Virus record (IMG/VR): IMGVR_UViG_3300042945_002518
Span: 1 to 42,940 of that record
Length of the DNA stretch: 42,940 nt
Source of the DNA: a virus
Direction: 5' to 3' (one strand)
Of the stretch, positions 30,515 through 37,361 are shown one piece after another. Within the stretch, counting starts at the first letter, position 1, and each line of letters begins with the position of its first letter. The notes beneath the pieces are model-generated. The model ran no database searches. It was not told the origin of the DNA and saw only the letters and a program-made list of their open reading frames with translations. The position numbers and the translations under genes were made by a program.

Positions 30515-31126
30515 ATGAGAACCAACCCCATTACAGTTTTGTTGGATAGTGGAAAGTGCCAGTTTCCTTATGCTGATTCGGTCAAGATGCACCTTCACAA
30601 GTTTCTTAATATCGGCAAGATACAGACTGTTGCCAGTGTTGACGTTGCAAAGGCCATTGTTGACTTTCTTGTTGATTTTCTGGACTTTGGGCATAGCCTA
30701 GAGCGGATTAAAGACGGCCTGTCGTTTCATTGCGAGAAAGAGGGCAAAACACTTCTGATCAAGCCTTCTGGCTGGTCAAAACGAGTGCAAGATCATGTCA
30801 TTCATGAACCGGTTTTCACCGACGACAAAGAGGACCTGAGATACGCCTATCGCACGTTCCACGCTCATAAGACGTGCTTCAAGGAAGATTTTCACAAACT
30901 GGTCAATCAGATTGTTTCTGGTGAAGTCAGCCCGGATGATTACATCGGCGACAATTACGATGAGCTCGACACTGACGACGACATTATTGAAGCTCTTGGC
31001 TATGTGATTAAGCGTGTCGATCCTGCCCTTTATCAGTCCACAGAAACGCCTGTTGGGGCACGCTACGCTATCTTTACCCGTAACGAACCGGTTTTCTATT
31101 GGGATGGACGCCACTGCCCGGGCTGA
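30515..31126 (+). CDS. Hypothetical 203-residue protein
   Basis: ATG at 30515 behind GAGGAG. The N-terminus is helical and hydrophobic in part (VDVAKAIVDFLVDFLDFGHS). The middle is Lys/His-rich with GWSKRVQDHVIHEPVF, and the C-terminal half is acidic (DNYDELDTDDDIIEALGYVI) and ends with FYWDGRHCPG. No motif is recognised. It is a single-gene unit between a promoter and a terminator, typical of early accessory genes in this phage. Confidence 0.55.
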   Translation: MRTNPITVLLDSGKCQFPYADSVKMHLHKFLNIGKIQTVASVDVAKAIVDFLVDFLDFGHSLERIKDGLSFHCEKEGKTLLIKPSGWSKRVQDHVIHEPVFTDDKEDLRYAYRTFHAHKTCFKEDFHKLVNQIVSGEVSPDDYIGDNYDELDTDDDIIEALGYVIKRVDPALYQSTETPVGARYAIFTRNEPVFYWDGRHCPG

Positions 31127-31152
31127 TCAGCCTATGACAACATGAAAGACAC

Positions 31153-31181
31153 AAGGGGCTGCTTATGCGGCCCTTTTTTTT
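31153..31181 (+). terminator. Intrinsic terminator
   Basis: A 10-bp stem with two G-U pairs, AAGGGGCTGC (31153-31162) with GCGGCCCTTT (31167-31176), loop TTAT, followed by T residues to 31181. Confidence 0.85.
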
Positions 31182-31400
31182 GTCCAAAAAAGCCAAAAAA
31201 GCCAATAAATACACATACGTCACGCACCTGACACGCACGCCCACGCCACCCACGAGGCAACCGTCACGAAAAAACCTTTTTGTTTATTTTTTGGTAAAAG
31301 TCTTAAAACCCTGTAAATCTAAGTTTTAAAGTAAATCCAAAACGCGCCCACATGTGCATACAAAGACTTGAATCAAAATAAAAATTTTTCCACCGGTAAC

Positions 31401-31429
31401 TTGACATCAGACGACAAAATCGATAAACT
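31401..31429 (+). promoter_or_regulatory. Promoter of the gene at 31490
   Basis: TTGACA (31401-31406), 17 bases, TAAACT (31424-31429). The degenerate heptad pair TGACATCAGACGACA (12/15) overlaps it, and TGACACC lies downstream at 31459. Palindrome ATGGCA-CAAA-TGCCAT at 31436-31451 is near the predicted start. Confidence 0.6.
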
Positions 31430-31489
31430 TGACATATGGCACAAATGCCATGACAAATTGACACCATCACGATAGAGGAGAGAATCAGG

Positions 31490-31813
31490 ATGAAAGAAAC
31501 ATTTTTGCAATCACTTATGCGACCACGGACAGCATTTGAACACCGTATGTTTTTTGCTGAATTGTTTGAGCAAAACAGAGAAATTAAACGGAAGAATTTC
31601 AAGGCTTTAGACGAGGCTTTCAACGAACTATTGAAAACTACGACTTACAGGGACCGAAACAAGCCAACCAGCCTAGAGCATAACCCTATTTACATCGAAA
31701 TCAGACAATCAAAGACAGCTGGAAAACCTAGACCAGTTAAACAGAAAACCGCCATCGTCAGACAGATTAATCATGAAGTACGACTTTACAAGACTTCCCA
31801 CCAAACGGATTAA
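31490..31813 (+). CDS. Hypothetical 107-residue basic protein
   Basis: ATG at 31490 behind GATAGAGGAG. The sequence is basic and helical (HRMFFAELFEQNREIKRKNF, RQSKTAGKPRPVKQKTAIVR) with a possible nucleic-acid-binding C-terminus. No family is recognised. It is followed by a hairpin, and the amidoligase gene 95 bases later may be its operon partner. Confidence 0.5.
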   Translation: MKETFLQSLMRPRTAFEHRMFFAELFEQNREIKRKNFKALDEAFNELLKTTTYRDRNKPTSLEHNPIYIEIRQSKTAGKPRPVKQKTAIVRQINHEVRLYKTSHQTD

Positions 31814-31822
31814 CAGATCGAA

Positions 31823-31861
31823 ACAAGCGATTTTTTCGCTTGTCTAGTGATGATGTCACTA
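31823..31861 (+). promoter_or_regulatory. Two consecutive leader hairpins
   Basis: ACAAGCGA/TCGCTTGT (31823-31843, loop TTTTT) and TAGTGA/TCACTA (31845-31861, loop TGATG) follow directly. Without a T-run they resemble the leader hairpins found before the other early genes. The ribosome binding site GATAGGAG lies at 31894-31901. Confidence 0.45.
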
Positions 31862-31908
31862 CTGACGAGATCAGACAACAACACGATAGCACGATAGGAG
31901 ATTAGACC

Positions 31909-33255
31909 ATGTACGCATTGATCACAATCAATCCCGCCCAATCCATTATTAGCCATACCACCACAGACCACACTTTCAGCTTTCAGGCTGATTTTGTGCC
32001 AGAAAACCAGCTTATTGAACAGGCTGAAAACGACCTTTATTGGTCAGATACTGAAGACCGTTATTTATGGAGCTGGCAGAGTCAGGAAGTCGAAATACGC
32101 AATAGTCGCGGTAGATTGACACAAGACCACGTTTCAGAGGAATTTGAACCGTCAGATTATGACCTTGAAACGTGCTCAGATTGTGGCTGCTTACAGCATA
32201 GCGATCATATCACATCTGACAGCCACCGCACGTTATGCAGTGATTGCATCGGCAACTATTCCAGCTGCGAACAATGCGGCGACATCCTCGACGAGTACGA
32301 ACAGCACTGGAATGAACACGATAACAGTGTCTATTGTTCCGATTGTTACCCTGATTATAGCGGAGACGCCAACGCCCGCCGCACGGGATTTTACCAGCCT
32401 ACTTTGCATGATCGGTATTTAGACGATTGCAGCCACAAACGCCCGTCAGCTTACCCGATACCGTTAGGCATTGAGATAGAAGGCGAACTGCATCCCGACC
32501 ACAACGACCGCCGGGAAGCCTTGACTAACCTAATTACAACCATGACCACCACGGCCCACTGGCAATGGCGACAGGAAGGAATCAGCTATTCCGAAGGAAG
32601 ATCAATCGCCACATCAAAATCCGATGGAAGCCTAACCACAAACGCCGGATTTGAACTTGAGTTTTCTTACAATCGACTTGAAACCTACCGAGCCATCTTC
32701 AGAGACAAGACCGTCAAGAGCCTATACAACAGCTTATTCGACGACGACAAGCATGATAATGATTCAGAGATCGGCTTGCATATCTCAATTCCACAATCAT
32801 ACTTGGCAAGCCGGAAAGCCTTGTATTTTGCCAGCTTGATTATGGAACACTACGAAAACGAACCAGACGATGCAGAAGATGATTTTGGCAGATGTCAGAA
32901 CCATTACAACGACATCAAGCCCGCCAAGTGGCAAGCAAAGCATAAAACCCTCAGAGTCAAGTATAATGCACTTGCGATTCATTCAATCGGCAACCCGGAA
33001 GTAAAGACTAAAACGGAACGATACGGGCGGATTGAATTCCGCTTGCCTAAATCCGCCACAAGTGCACAAACCTTACTTGATCGGCTTGAGCTGGCAATGA
33101 GCCTATTCATGTTTGCCAGATACGCTTCAGATGTTTTACCAATCACAACCAAGCCGGAAACGGCTTACAACGCCTTTAAAGCCTTTCACCGCCTACGCCT
33201 TGACCTAGAGTATAAAGCAGCCAAAAAGGCTGAAAACAGACCTTCCCCCAAGTAA
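31909..33255 (+). CDS. Amidoligase-like protein with tandem zinc ribbons
   Basis: A 448-residue protein behind GATAGGAG. The N-terminal third has two zinc-ribbon-like Cys sets: Cys89/Cys92 with Cys110/Cys113, and Cys120/Cys123 with Cys143/Cys146. From about 184 an amidoligase (COOH-NH2 ligase, glutamine synthetase-like fold) pattern follows: PLGIEIEGELHP (185-196), SDGSL (238-242), GFELEFSY (247-254), GLHISIPQ (289-296) and GRIEFRLPKS (373-382), with Glu, His and Arg expected for metal/ATP binding. The family links a carboxyl to an amine using ATP. Substrate unknown. With the nearby glutamine amidotransferase it may build a peptide, nucleotide or protein modification. Confidence 0.7.
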   Translation: MYALITINPAQSIISHTTTDHTFSFQADFVPENQLIEQAENDLYWSDTEDRYLWSWQSQEVEIRNSRGRLTQDHVSEEFEPSDYDLETCSDCGCLQHSDHITSDSHRTLCSDCIGNYSSCEQCGDILDEYEQHWNEHDNSVYCSDCYPDYSGDANARRTGFYQPTLHDRYLDDCSHKRPSAYPIPLGIEIEGELHPDHNDRREALTNLITTMTTTAHWQWRQEGISYSEGRSIATSKSDGSLTTNAGFELEFSYNRLETYRAIFRDKTVKSLYNSLFDDDKHDNDSEIGLHISIPQSYLASRKALYFASLIMEHYENEPDDAEDDFGRCQNHYNDIKPAKWQAKHKTLRVKYNALAIHSIGNPEVKTKTERYGRIEFRLPKSATSAQTLLDRLELAMSLFMFARYASDVLPITTKPETAYNAFKAFHRLRLDLEYKAAKKAENRPSPK

Positions 33256-33284
33256 TACCAAATCCAACTAACCTACCAGCCTAC

Positions 33285-33313
33285 GCCCTGCCCTAACCGG
33301 CAGGGCTTTTTTT
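33285..33313 (+). terminator. Intrinsic terminator after the amidoligase gene
   Basis: GCCCTGCC (33285-33292) with GGCAGGGC (33299-33306), loop CTAACC, seven T bases following. Confidence 0.9.
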
Positions 33314-33354
33314 GTTACCTGTAAACTGTCAAGTTTACTCTGCAAGCGTAGCAA

Positions 33355-33389
33355 CCCACCCACCCACCAAACCAAACCAAACCCACCCA
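33355..33389 (-). repeat. Candidate G-quadruplex on the minus strand
   Basis: CCC-A repeats flank three CCAAA units on the plus strand, giving five GGG and three GG runs on the minus strand with 1-5 base loops. Confidence 0.5.
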
Positions 33390-33461
33390 CAGAGTAGAGA
33401 GTAGTTAAGTCACTTTGCTTCTTTATACTAACTTGGTATATTACTACTTACTTGGTTACTC

Positions 33462-33513
33462 ACCGCCCTAGGCTACCATCTTACCCCGTTATCCGACCGC
33501 CCTAGGTTATCAT
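33462..33513. repeat. Direct repeat pair, iteron-like
   Basis: ACCGCCCTAGGCTACCAT (33462-33479) and ACCGCCCTAGGTTATCAT (33496-33513), 16 of 18 identical, period 34 bases, each containing the palindrome CCTAGG. Fits a binding site for an initiator or regulator. Confidence 0.55.
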
Positions 33514-33756
33514 GACATTTTTGTAGTAGCAATAAAAAAAAGTCTAAAAGACACCAAAAAGCCTTATTTATTTTACCTAAGGGAGATAAAAAGGTTAAAA
33601 AGAGGAAAAAGTATCCCGCGACTATACCGGCATACTGCCGGCTATCGATAGAGAGAAGTTAGTTGGATAGTAGATAAATATGTGTTCACTTCGTTCACGA
33701 TAGATGGTTTTTGAAGTGAATGCAGGGCATCAGGGGAGAGCGAGAAAGCGGGGGAC

Positions 33757-33845
33757 CCCCCACCTCCTTCTCCACATACTGTACTTTTCTGAAACGGTAC
33801 TGATGGCAGAGGTACAAAGCGGTAGGTGGGGGTGGGGTGTTTTTA
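33757..33845 (+). terminator. Long-range hairpin with U-run
   Basis: CCCCCACCT (33757-33765) pairs perfectly with AGGTGGGGG (33824-33832); TTTTTT occurs at 33840-33845. The 58-base loop contains a GTAC/GTAC helix. It may terminate transcription from upstream, but the spacing to the U-run is not ideal. Confidence 0.35.
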
Positions 33846-33872
33846 TATGCACAGCATTTTCCATAAGGTGTA

Positions 33873-33900
33873 TTGCCATCATTAGTCTGTTTGCTATAAG
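33873..33900 (+). promoter_or_regulatory. Promoter for the accessory gene block
   Basis: TTGCCA (33873-33878), 16 bases, TATAAG (33895-33900). A TGACACCAGATA heptad (33905-33916) covers the predicted start. AAGGGGGAGG (33924-33932) gives a ribosome binding site for the peptide at 33940. Confidence 0.55.
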
Positions 33901-33939
33901 ATGTATGACACCAGATATAAGGCAAGGGGGAGGCGTGTT

Positions 33940-34008
33940 ATGCCTAGTGAGGATCGGCATGGGGTGTCAGCTGTGAATGACGAGCGAAGCGAAGGAATGA
34001 ACTTCTGA
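33940..34008 (+). CDS. 22-residue peptide, duplicate of the next gene's N-terminus
   Basis: ATG at 33940 follows GGGGGAGG with good spacing. The peptide starts MPSEDRHGVSA, identical to the first 11 residues of the next gene, then diverges (VNDERSEGMNF) and stops. The two coding copies differ at five bases over these codons, all at third positions and all synonymous. This indicates that the peptide is, or recently was, translated and selected. The next ATG lies 13 bases behind its stop. Function unknown; leader control or a micro-protein partner are possible. Confidence 0.6.
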   Translation: MPSEDRHGVSAVNDERSEGMNF

Positions 34009-34021
34009 GACGGAGTGAGAT

Positions 34022-34363
34022 ATGCCTAGTGAAGATCGACACGGAGTCTCAGCGGCGGTAGTGATGAGGTTGATACAGGAGGCGTTGGATTGCAACTGGG
34101 ATTTGCCTGAGGACATGAGTGTACGGATACCCGAGATGTTGATGGGTATTGTGAATGATCCGAATGAGAGTACCCGCAACAAGATTAATGCGGCGAACTC
34201 GTTGGCTAAGCTGAAGGAGCAGAGAACGGAGTCATTAAGCCGTGCTGCGAAATATGCGATAGATCTGGCGACTAATGGGGTGAGTGAGGCGTTAGCCGAT
34301 CAGCCTCCACTTGATGGTGAAAGCATGATCGACGATAGGCCGCAGGGTTCTATAGAGGAGTAA
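34022..34363 (+). CDS. Hypothetical 113-residue helical protein
   Basis: It starts MPSEDRHGVSA, shared with the preceding 22-residue peptide, then helices (VVMRLIQEALDCNWDL, NESTRNKINAANSLAKLKEQ, SLSRAAKYAIDLATN) and an acidic tail. GGAGTGAG lies upstream. The helix-rich pattern with a STRNKINAANSLAKL block could suit a small terminase or oligomerising protein, but it lies 3 kb from TerL, so this is weak. No family is recognised. Confidence 0.5.
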   Translation: MPSEDRHGVSAAVVMRLIQEALDCNWDLPEDMSVRIPEMLMGIVNDPNESTRNKINAANSLAKLKEQRTESLSRAAKYAIDLATNGVSEALADQPPLDGESMIDDRPQGSIEE

Positions 34364-34368
34364 GAGAG

Positions 34369-34692
34369 ATGGGTTGCAGTTACCACGACATAGGAAGTCC
34401 GCCGCGGCGGATGAGCGTGAAGTTTAATGAGCTGGATGACAGCACATCCTGTCTCTGTACGCTCGACTTCATTCATGGCGATATACCCACCATCTCCCAG
34501 ATCAGATCGCTGGCCATGTTAGGGGCTGCCTGTGAGTATGCCAAACAACTGAGGGTGAACGGTAGCGATGACGAGCAGAGGTTTCTTTCTCAGGTAGGTA
34601 CTGTGCAAACGCTCGTACCGGAAGATGTTCAAAAGGCGATAGACGAAGCATTCACGAAGATAGGATGGAAGAAAAATGAAAGAGCTAATTGA
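34369..34692 (+). CDS. Hypothetical 107-residue protein
   Basis: ATG at 34369 behind GGAG of the previous stop region. The N-terminus has GCSYHDIGSPPRRMSVKF and two further Cys (STSCLCTLDF), a possible metal site. The C-terminal half is helical (TISQIRSLAMLGAACEYAKQ, VPEDVQKAIDEAFTKIG). No family is recognised. It overlaps the next gene by 17 bases. Confidence 0.5.
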   Translation: MGCSYHDIGSPPRRMSVKFNELDDSTSCLCTLDFIHGDIPTISQIRSLAMLGAACEYAKQLRVNGSDDEQRFLSQVGTVQTLVPEDVQKAIDEAFTKIGWKKNERAN

Positions 34693-35278
34693 GCAATACA
34701 ACCGCATTCAAGCCATGGCCACCGGCCTTCGACATGTCAGTCAAGATATTCCCGGTCTTGTTGACGACCACACCATTGAGGTAATGATTAACAAGATTGG
34801 CCTCAGAATGCACACTCTGGCCCATGAGATCGTTAGGGAGTTGCAGCAACAGCTTAACGGCGACGCAGAGCAGCCAAACGAACCGGTGCAGGCAGGCAAG
34901 CCTGAACTTACTGTTTGGTGCCTCAAAAACAAAGTGACGGGCAAATACCTTGCGTGCCAATACGTTATTCAGCTTTTCAGGAGCCACAACGATGCGTGGT
35001 CTCACAGAACATGGTTTAGCGACAAGGTTGATTGGATCCCAGAGGTCTATGACGGCACGCAAGATGCTGAATGGAATGTAAAAGGGCCTAAGCCGATTGA
35101 TAACGACACAAATAAGCCACTCTGGACGGTGATTGCAGCCGGAGAGCCTGATTATGAGGCGAGATCTAGAGGGATTATGGGCAGTTCAAAGTATCGCATG
35201 TTTTTCACGAAAGAAGATGCTTTGGAATCTATCGGCGATAGCATCGACAAAAAGGTTGTTCCAGTGTGGGGGGAGTGA
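34676..35278 (+). CDS. Hypothetical 200-residue protein
   Basis: ATG at 34676, GATAGGATGGAAG upstream. The N-terminal 65 residues are helical (IEQYNRIQAMATGLRHVS, LAHEIVRELQQQLN). The C-terminal part is a mixed alpha/beta domain with VWCLKNKVTGKYLAC, RTWFSDKVDWIPEVYDG and YRMFFTKEDALESIGD. Two copies of a short 'characteristic plus ruler' pattern (LKNKVTGKYL and RGIMGSSKYRMF) suggest a small repeated fold. No family is recognised. Confidence 0.5.
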   Translation: MKELIEQYNRIQAMATGLRHVSQDIPGLVDDHTIEVMINKIGLRMHTLAHEIVRELQQQLNGDAEQPNEPVQAGKPELTVWCLKNKVTGKYLACQYVIQLFRSHNDAWSHRTWFSDKVDWIPEVYDGTQDAEWNVKGPKPIDNDTNKPLWTVIAAGEPDYEARSRGIMGSSKYRMFFTKEDALESIGDSIDKKVVPVWGE

Positions 35279-35280
35279 AC

Positions 35281-35820
35281 ATGAACGAACAGATTGAACA
35301 ACTGAAGGCTGATAAAGCGGCACTTGAAGCGGCACAAGAAATCGCAACCCGTCGAGGTTTTGTGCGGGGTCAGCTCTGCGAGTATGTCATCATGGAAATT
35401 GCCGGGAAAATTGCCGAGCTTGAAAAACAAGCGGCTGACCCATGGAAGGAAGCAAAGCAACTAGTTGAGTACTGGCATCGCGCAAACCCATTGCTTGACA
35501 AGAGTGCAGAATTGAGACGAGAAGTTTCTTTATACGTCCGCCATCTTGAGGAGAAGGTAAAACAACTGGAAAATACCGCCATACCGGCTGAAGTGTTTCA
35601 GCGTGCAGCATTACAGCGGCGGATAAAGCACCAGCGAAGGGAGCTAAAGATGCTGAACAGAGGGATGCACAGACAGGCTCTTGAAATAAGATCATACGAA
35701 CACATCAACAGTGATCTGCACCGAAATAAAGGCTATTTAATGGGCGAAATAGTCAAGCACCAAGAAAAGATTAGAGGTCTTGAATCAGAAATAAAAGGTA
35801 TGAAAGCGATGAAATCATGA
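35281..35820 (+). CDS. Coiled-coil protein, 179 residues
   Basis: ATG at 35281, GGGGGAG seven bases upstream; an in-frame GTG at 35266 is inferior. Almost the whole sequence is charged helix (NEQIEQLKADKAALEAAQEI, LRREVSLYVRHLEEKVKQLE, LQRRIKHQRRELKMLNRGMH, KHQEKIRGLESEIKGMK). Rod-like oligomer expected. It overlaps the next gene by ATGA. No function recognised. Confidence 0.5.
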   Translation: MNEQIEQLKADKAALEAAQEIATRRGFVRGQLCEYVIMEIAGKIAELEKQAADPWKEAKQLVEYWHRANPLLDKSAELRREVSLYVRHLEEKVKQLENTAIPAEVFQRAALQRRIKHQRRELKMLNRGMHRQALEIRSYEHINSDLHRNKGYLMGEIVKHQEKIRGLESEIKGMKAMKS

Positions 35821-36128
35821 GCCAAATTGAAATTACGCCCGCCCTCTTGAGCGATCTGCGACAGAAGGCAGAGGCGGCAACGCAGGGGCCGTGGAATCAA
35901 CAAGGACTTGCAAGTCTGTTGCGATTCGCCCAAAAACACGATGGCCCGTGGAATGACGACGAGTATATTGACTGTACTTTGCAGCTTCCTGAAGAGAAAG
36001 ACGCTAACTACATCGCCGCCGCATCGCCTGCCGTGGTGCTGGCACTGGTGGCTGAGGTGGAGCGGTTGAGAGACACGCAAAACAACCTTTTGGCGACACT
36101 GAGAAGAATTAAGTCTGACCTACGTTAG
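35817..36128 (+). CDS. Ead/Ea22-like protein
   Basis: A 103-residue protein. The C-terminal block ANYIAAASPAVVLALVAEVERLRDTQN matches the conserved A-x-Y-I-A-A-x-x-P-A-x-V-L-A-L-x-x-E-x-x-R-L-R motif of the Ead/Ea22-like family found in many temperate phages. The N-terminal part (LLSDLRQKAEAATQGPW) matches as well. These proteins are early and dispensable in some phages; molecular function is unclear. Coupled to the previous gene. Confidence 0.65.
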   Translation: MSQIEITPALLSDLRQKAEAATQGPWNQQGLASLLRFAQKHDGPWNDDEYIDCTLQLPEEKDANYIAAASPAVVLALVAEVERLRDTQNNLLATLRRIKSDLR

Positions 36129-36184
36129 CGAATGTATACAAGACCTAGCAGAAGAAGCAATTACAAGAGTCACGGAGGCCAGCA

Positions 36185-36475
36185 ATGCCGATCAAGCCTG
36201 AATCTATCACCAAACAACAGGCGGAAAAGTTCGCCGAACTCATGGACGCCGATTTCGGACGGTTCCTAAATGATTATCAGGCAATCCCAATCGATAAGAT
36301 TGCCAATGCTTTAATCGAGGCCGGGATTGTCAGCCCGCCGGTGTATGTTGTCCGCAACACTAAAACGGGCGAACTGGCACGGCATCCTCTCGGTGATGTC
36401 GCTCTTGTAGTTGCCGACACTTGGCTGGTTGTAGAAGGTTGGGAGCGTGAGCACTGGAAAGGGCAGGCTGAATGA
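36185..36475 (+). CDS. Hypothetical 96-residue protein
   Basis: ATG at 36185 behind GGAGG. It has an N-terminal helical part (TKQQAEKFAELMDADFGRFL) and a beta part with VYVVRNTKTGELARHPLG and VADTWLVVEGWEREHW. It overlaps the DUF3310 gene by ATGA. No family is recognised. Confidence 0.5.
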   Translation: MPIKPESITKQQAEKFAELMDADFGRFLNDYQAIPIDKIANALIEAGIVSPPVYVVRNTKTGELARHPLGDVALVVADTWLVVEGWEREHWKGQAE

Positions 36476-36849
36476 AACAGCTTAAACATAAGCCATTTCT
36501 AATTTCGCCGGAGTTGCGGGAATCGCTACGAAAGCTGGATGAAAAAAGTATCAAGGTCACAATGGCAGAAACAATGAGCGGCCCAGACGATCCTATCAAC
36601 CCTGACCACTACAAGAACCACCCGTCCGGCGTAGAGTGCATTCAAATCACAGAACACATGAATTTCTGCCGTGGCAACGCTATCAAATACCTTTGGCGTG
36701 CGGGTGAAAAGGGCGATGTGATTGAGGATTTGAAGAAGGCCCGATGGTACGTTGATCGCGAGATTCAAAGGCTGGAATTTATCGCGAAAGACAAGTTCCG
36801 TTCAGAGGAAATCTTGATCGGTGAAGGCTTGGAAGGGGGAAATCAGTGA
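36472..36849 (+). CDS. DUF3310-family protein
   Basis: A 125-residue protein. The DUF3310 signature is clear: DPINPDHYKNHPSGVECIQI (about 40-59), FCRGNAIKYLWRAGEKG and DVIEDLKKARWYVDREI. The family is common in phages and has been described as a nucleotide-kinase-like or nucleotide metabolism accessory protein, without firm biochemical proof. The N-terminal 35 residues are an extra basic helix. The gene is coupled to both neighbours by ATGA and GTGA overlaps. Confidence 0.75.
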   Translation: MKQLKHKPFLISPELRESLRKLDEKSIKVTMAETMSGPDDPINPDHYKNHPSGVECIQITEHMNFCRGNAIKYLWRAGEKGDVIEDLKKARWYVDREIQRLEFIAKDKFRSEEILIGEGLEGGNQ

Positions 36850-37070
36850 GCGATCCAACGAAAGAGCATGTGCTTTTTGACATTCCAGTCTGGTGCTATG
36901 AGCCGGATTTTGTCGAGCGTATGGCAAAATTAACTATGGGGGAATTTTTGAAAATAGATGACGATGACGTAACGCGGCATATCCATAAAGCAAAAGAAAA
37001 ATTCAACAGGTATTGCGAGCGTATCGAGCGTTTTCGGCCAAAAACGATCATTGTTTCGCCTGACATTTAA
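36846..37070 (+). CDS. Hypothetical 74-residue protein
   Basis: GTG start at 36846 overlapping the DUF3310 stop, with GGAAGGGGG upstream. Mixed sequence with a Cys (PVWCYEPDFVERMAKL) and an acidic/basic helix (IHKAKEKFNRYCERIERF). No family is recognised. Confidence 0.5.
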   Translation: MSDPTKEHVLFDIPVWCYEPDFVERMAKLTMGEFLKIDDDDVTRHIHKAKEKFNRYCERIERFRPKTIIVSPDI

Positions 37071-37088
37071 CAAAAAGGATGAAAAAAG

Positions 37089-37361
37089 ATGCCTGACGCC
37101 AAACAACCATCGACTGACGTTATTGTTGCCAAGATACTGCTAAGCGTGAGCGGTTCAAGCTCCGACGCCTACACAGAATCACTTCTTGGCGGTGCCATAT
37201 TGGCCCTCACCATCCAAAAGCAGCAGTTTGAGGCACAACTGGAGGCCATTAATGAAAACAAAAACCAACCCACCATGGATCAGCAACGAGTGGGAGAGAT
37301 GCCGAAGGGACCCAGTCCGGTTCAATCGAGTAATACTGAAACGGCACAAGCTGTGGAGTAA
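37089..37361 (+). CDS. 90-residue protein overlapping TerL; small terminase candidate
   Basis: ATG at 37089, weak AAGGATG upstream. The N-terminal 60 residues form helices (STDVIVAKILLSVSG, LGGAILALTIQKQQFEAQLE); the C-terminal 30 residues are disordered (Pro/Gln/Ser/Thr-rich) and are read through the beginning of TerL in another frame. Location before TerL is where a small subunit would lie, but it lacks a visible helix-turn-helix DNA-binding part, so the assignment is weak. Confidence 0.4.
   Translation: MPDAKQPSTDVIVAKILLSVSGSSSDAYTESLLGGAILALTIQKQQFEAQLEAINENKNQPTMDQQRVGEMPKGPSPVQSSNTETAQAVE

Larger units (their letters stand above)
31127..31489 (+). other. Noncoding interval of about 360 bases
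   Basis: It holds the terminator of the preceding gene (31153-31181), a CACG/CCAC-rich stretch (about 31221-31260), an A/T-rich stretch with poly-A and poly-T runs, the next promoter (31401-31429) and a palindrome ATGGCA-CAAA-TGCCAT (31436-31451). No reading frame is supported. Confidence 0.6.
33256..33939 (+). other. Repeat-rich noncoding region, possible replication origin
   Basis: About 680 bases without a supported gene. In order it holds a terminator (33285-33313); a C-rich tract of CCCACCC and ACCAAA units (33355-33389) whose complement can form a G-quadruplex; two copies of ACCGCCCTAGG(C/T)TA(C/T)CAT (33462 and 33496, period 34); short ACTTGG repeats; an A/T-rich block; a CCGGC/GCCGG hairpin near 33629; a long 9-bp stem CCCCCACCT (33757-33765)/AGGTGGGGG (33824-33832) followed by a T-run; and the next promoter. 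Overlapping reading frames on both strands look non-coding. Confidence 0.5.

Noticed and set aside
31185-31400. Hidden gene in the A/T-rich interval
   Set aside because: No frame of useful length with a start and ribosome binding site on either strand.
33355-33389. CRISPR-like repeats
   Set aside because: Units are only 4-5 bases, simple C/A-rich repeats without spacers. No CRISPR array is found in the window.
33695-33976. Overlapping frames on both strands of the noncoding region
   Set aside because: Mutually overlapping, low-complexity, without ribosome binding sites. They also cross a promoter and hairpins.
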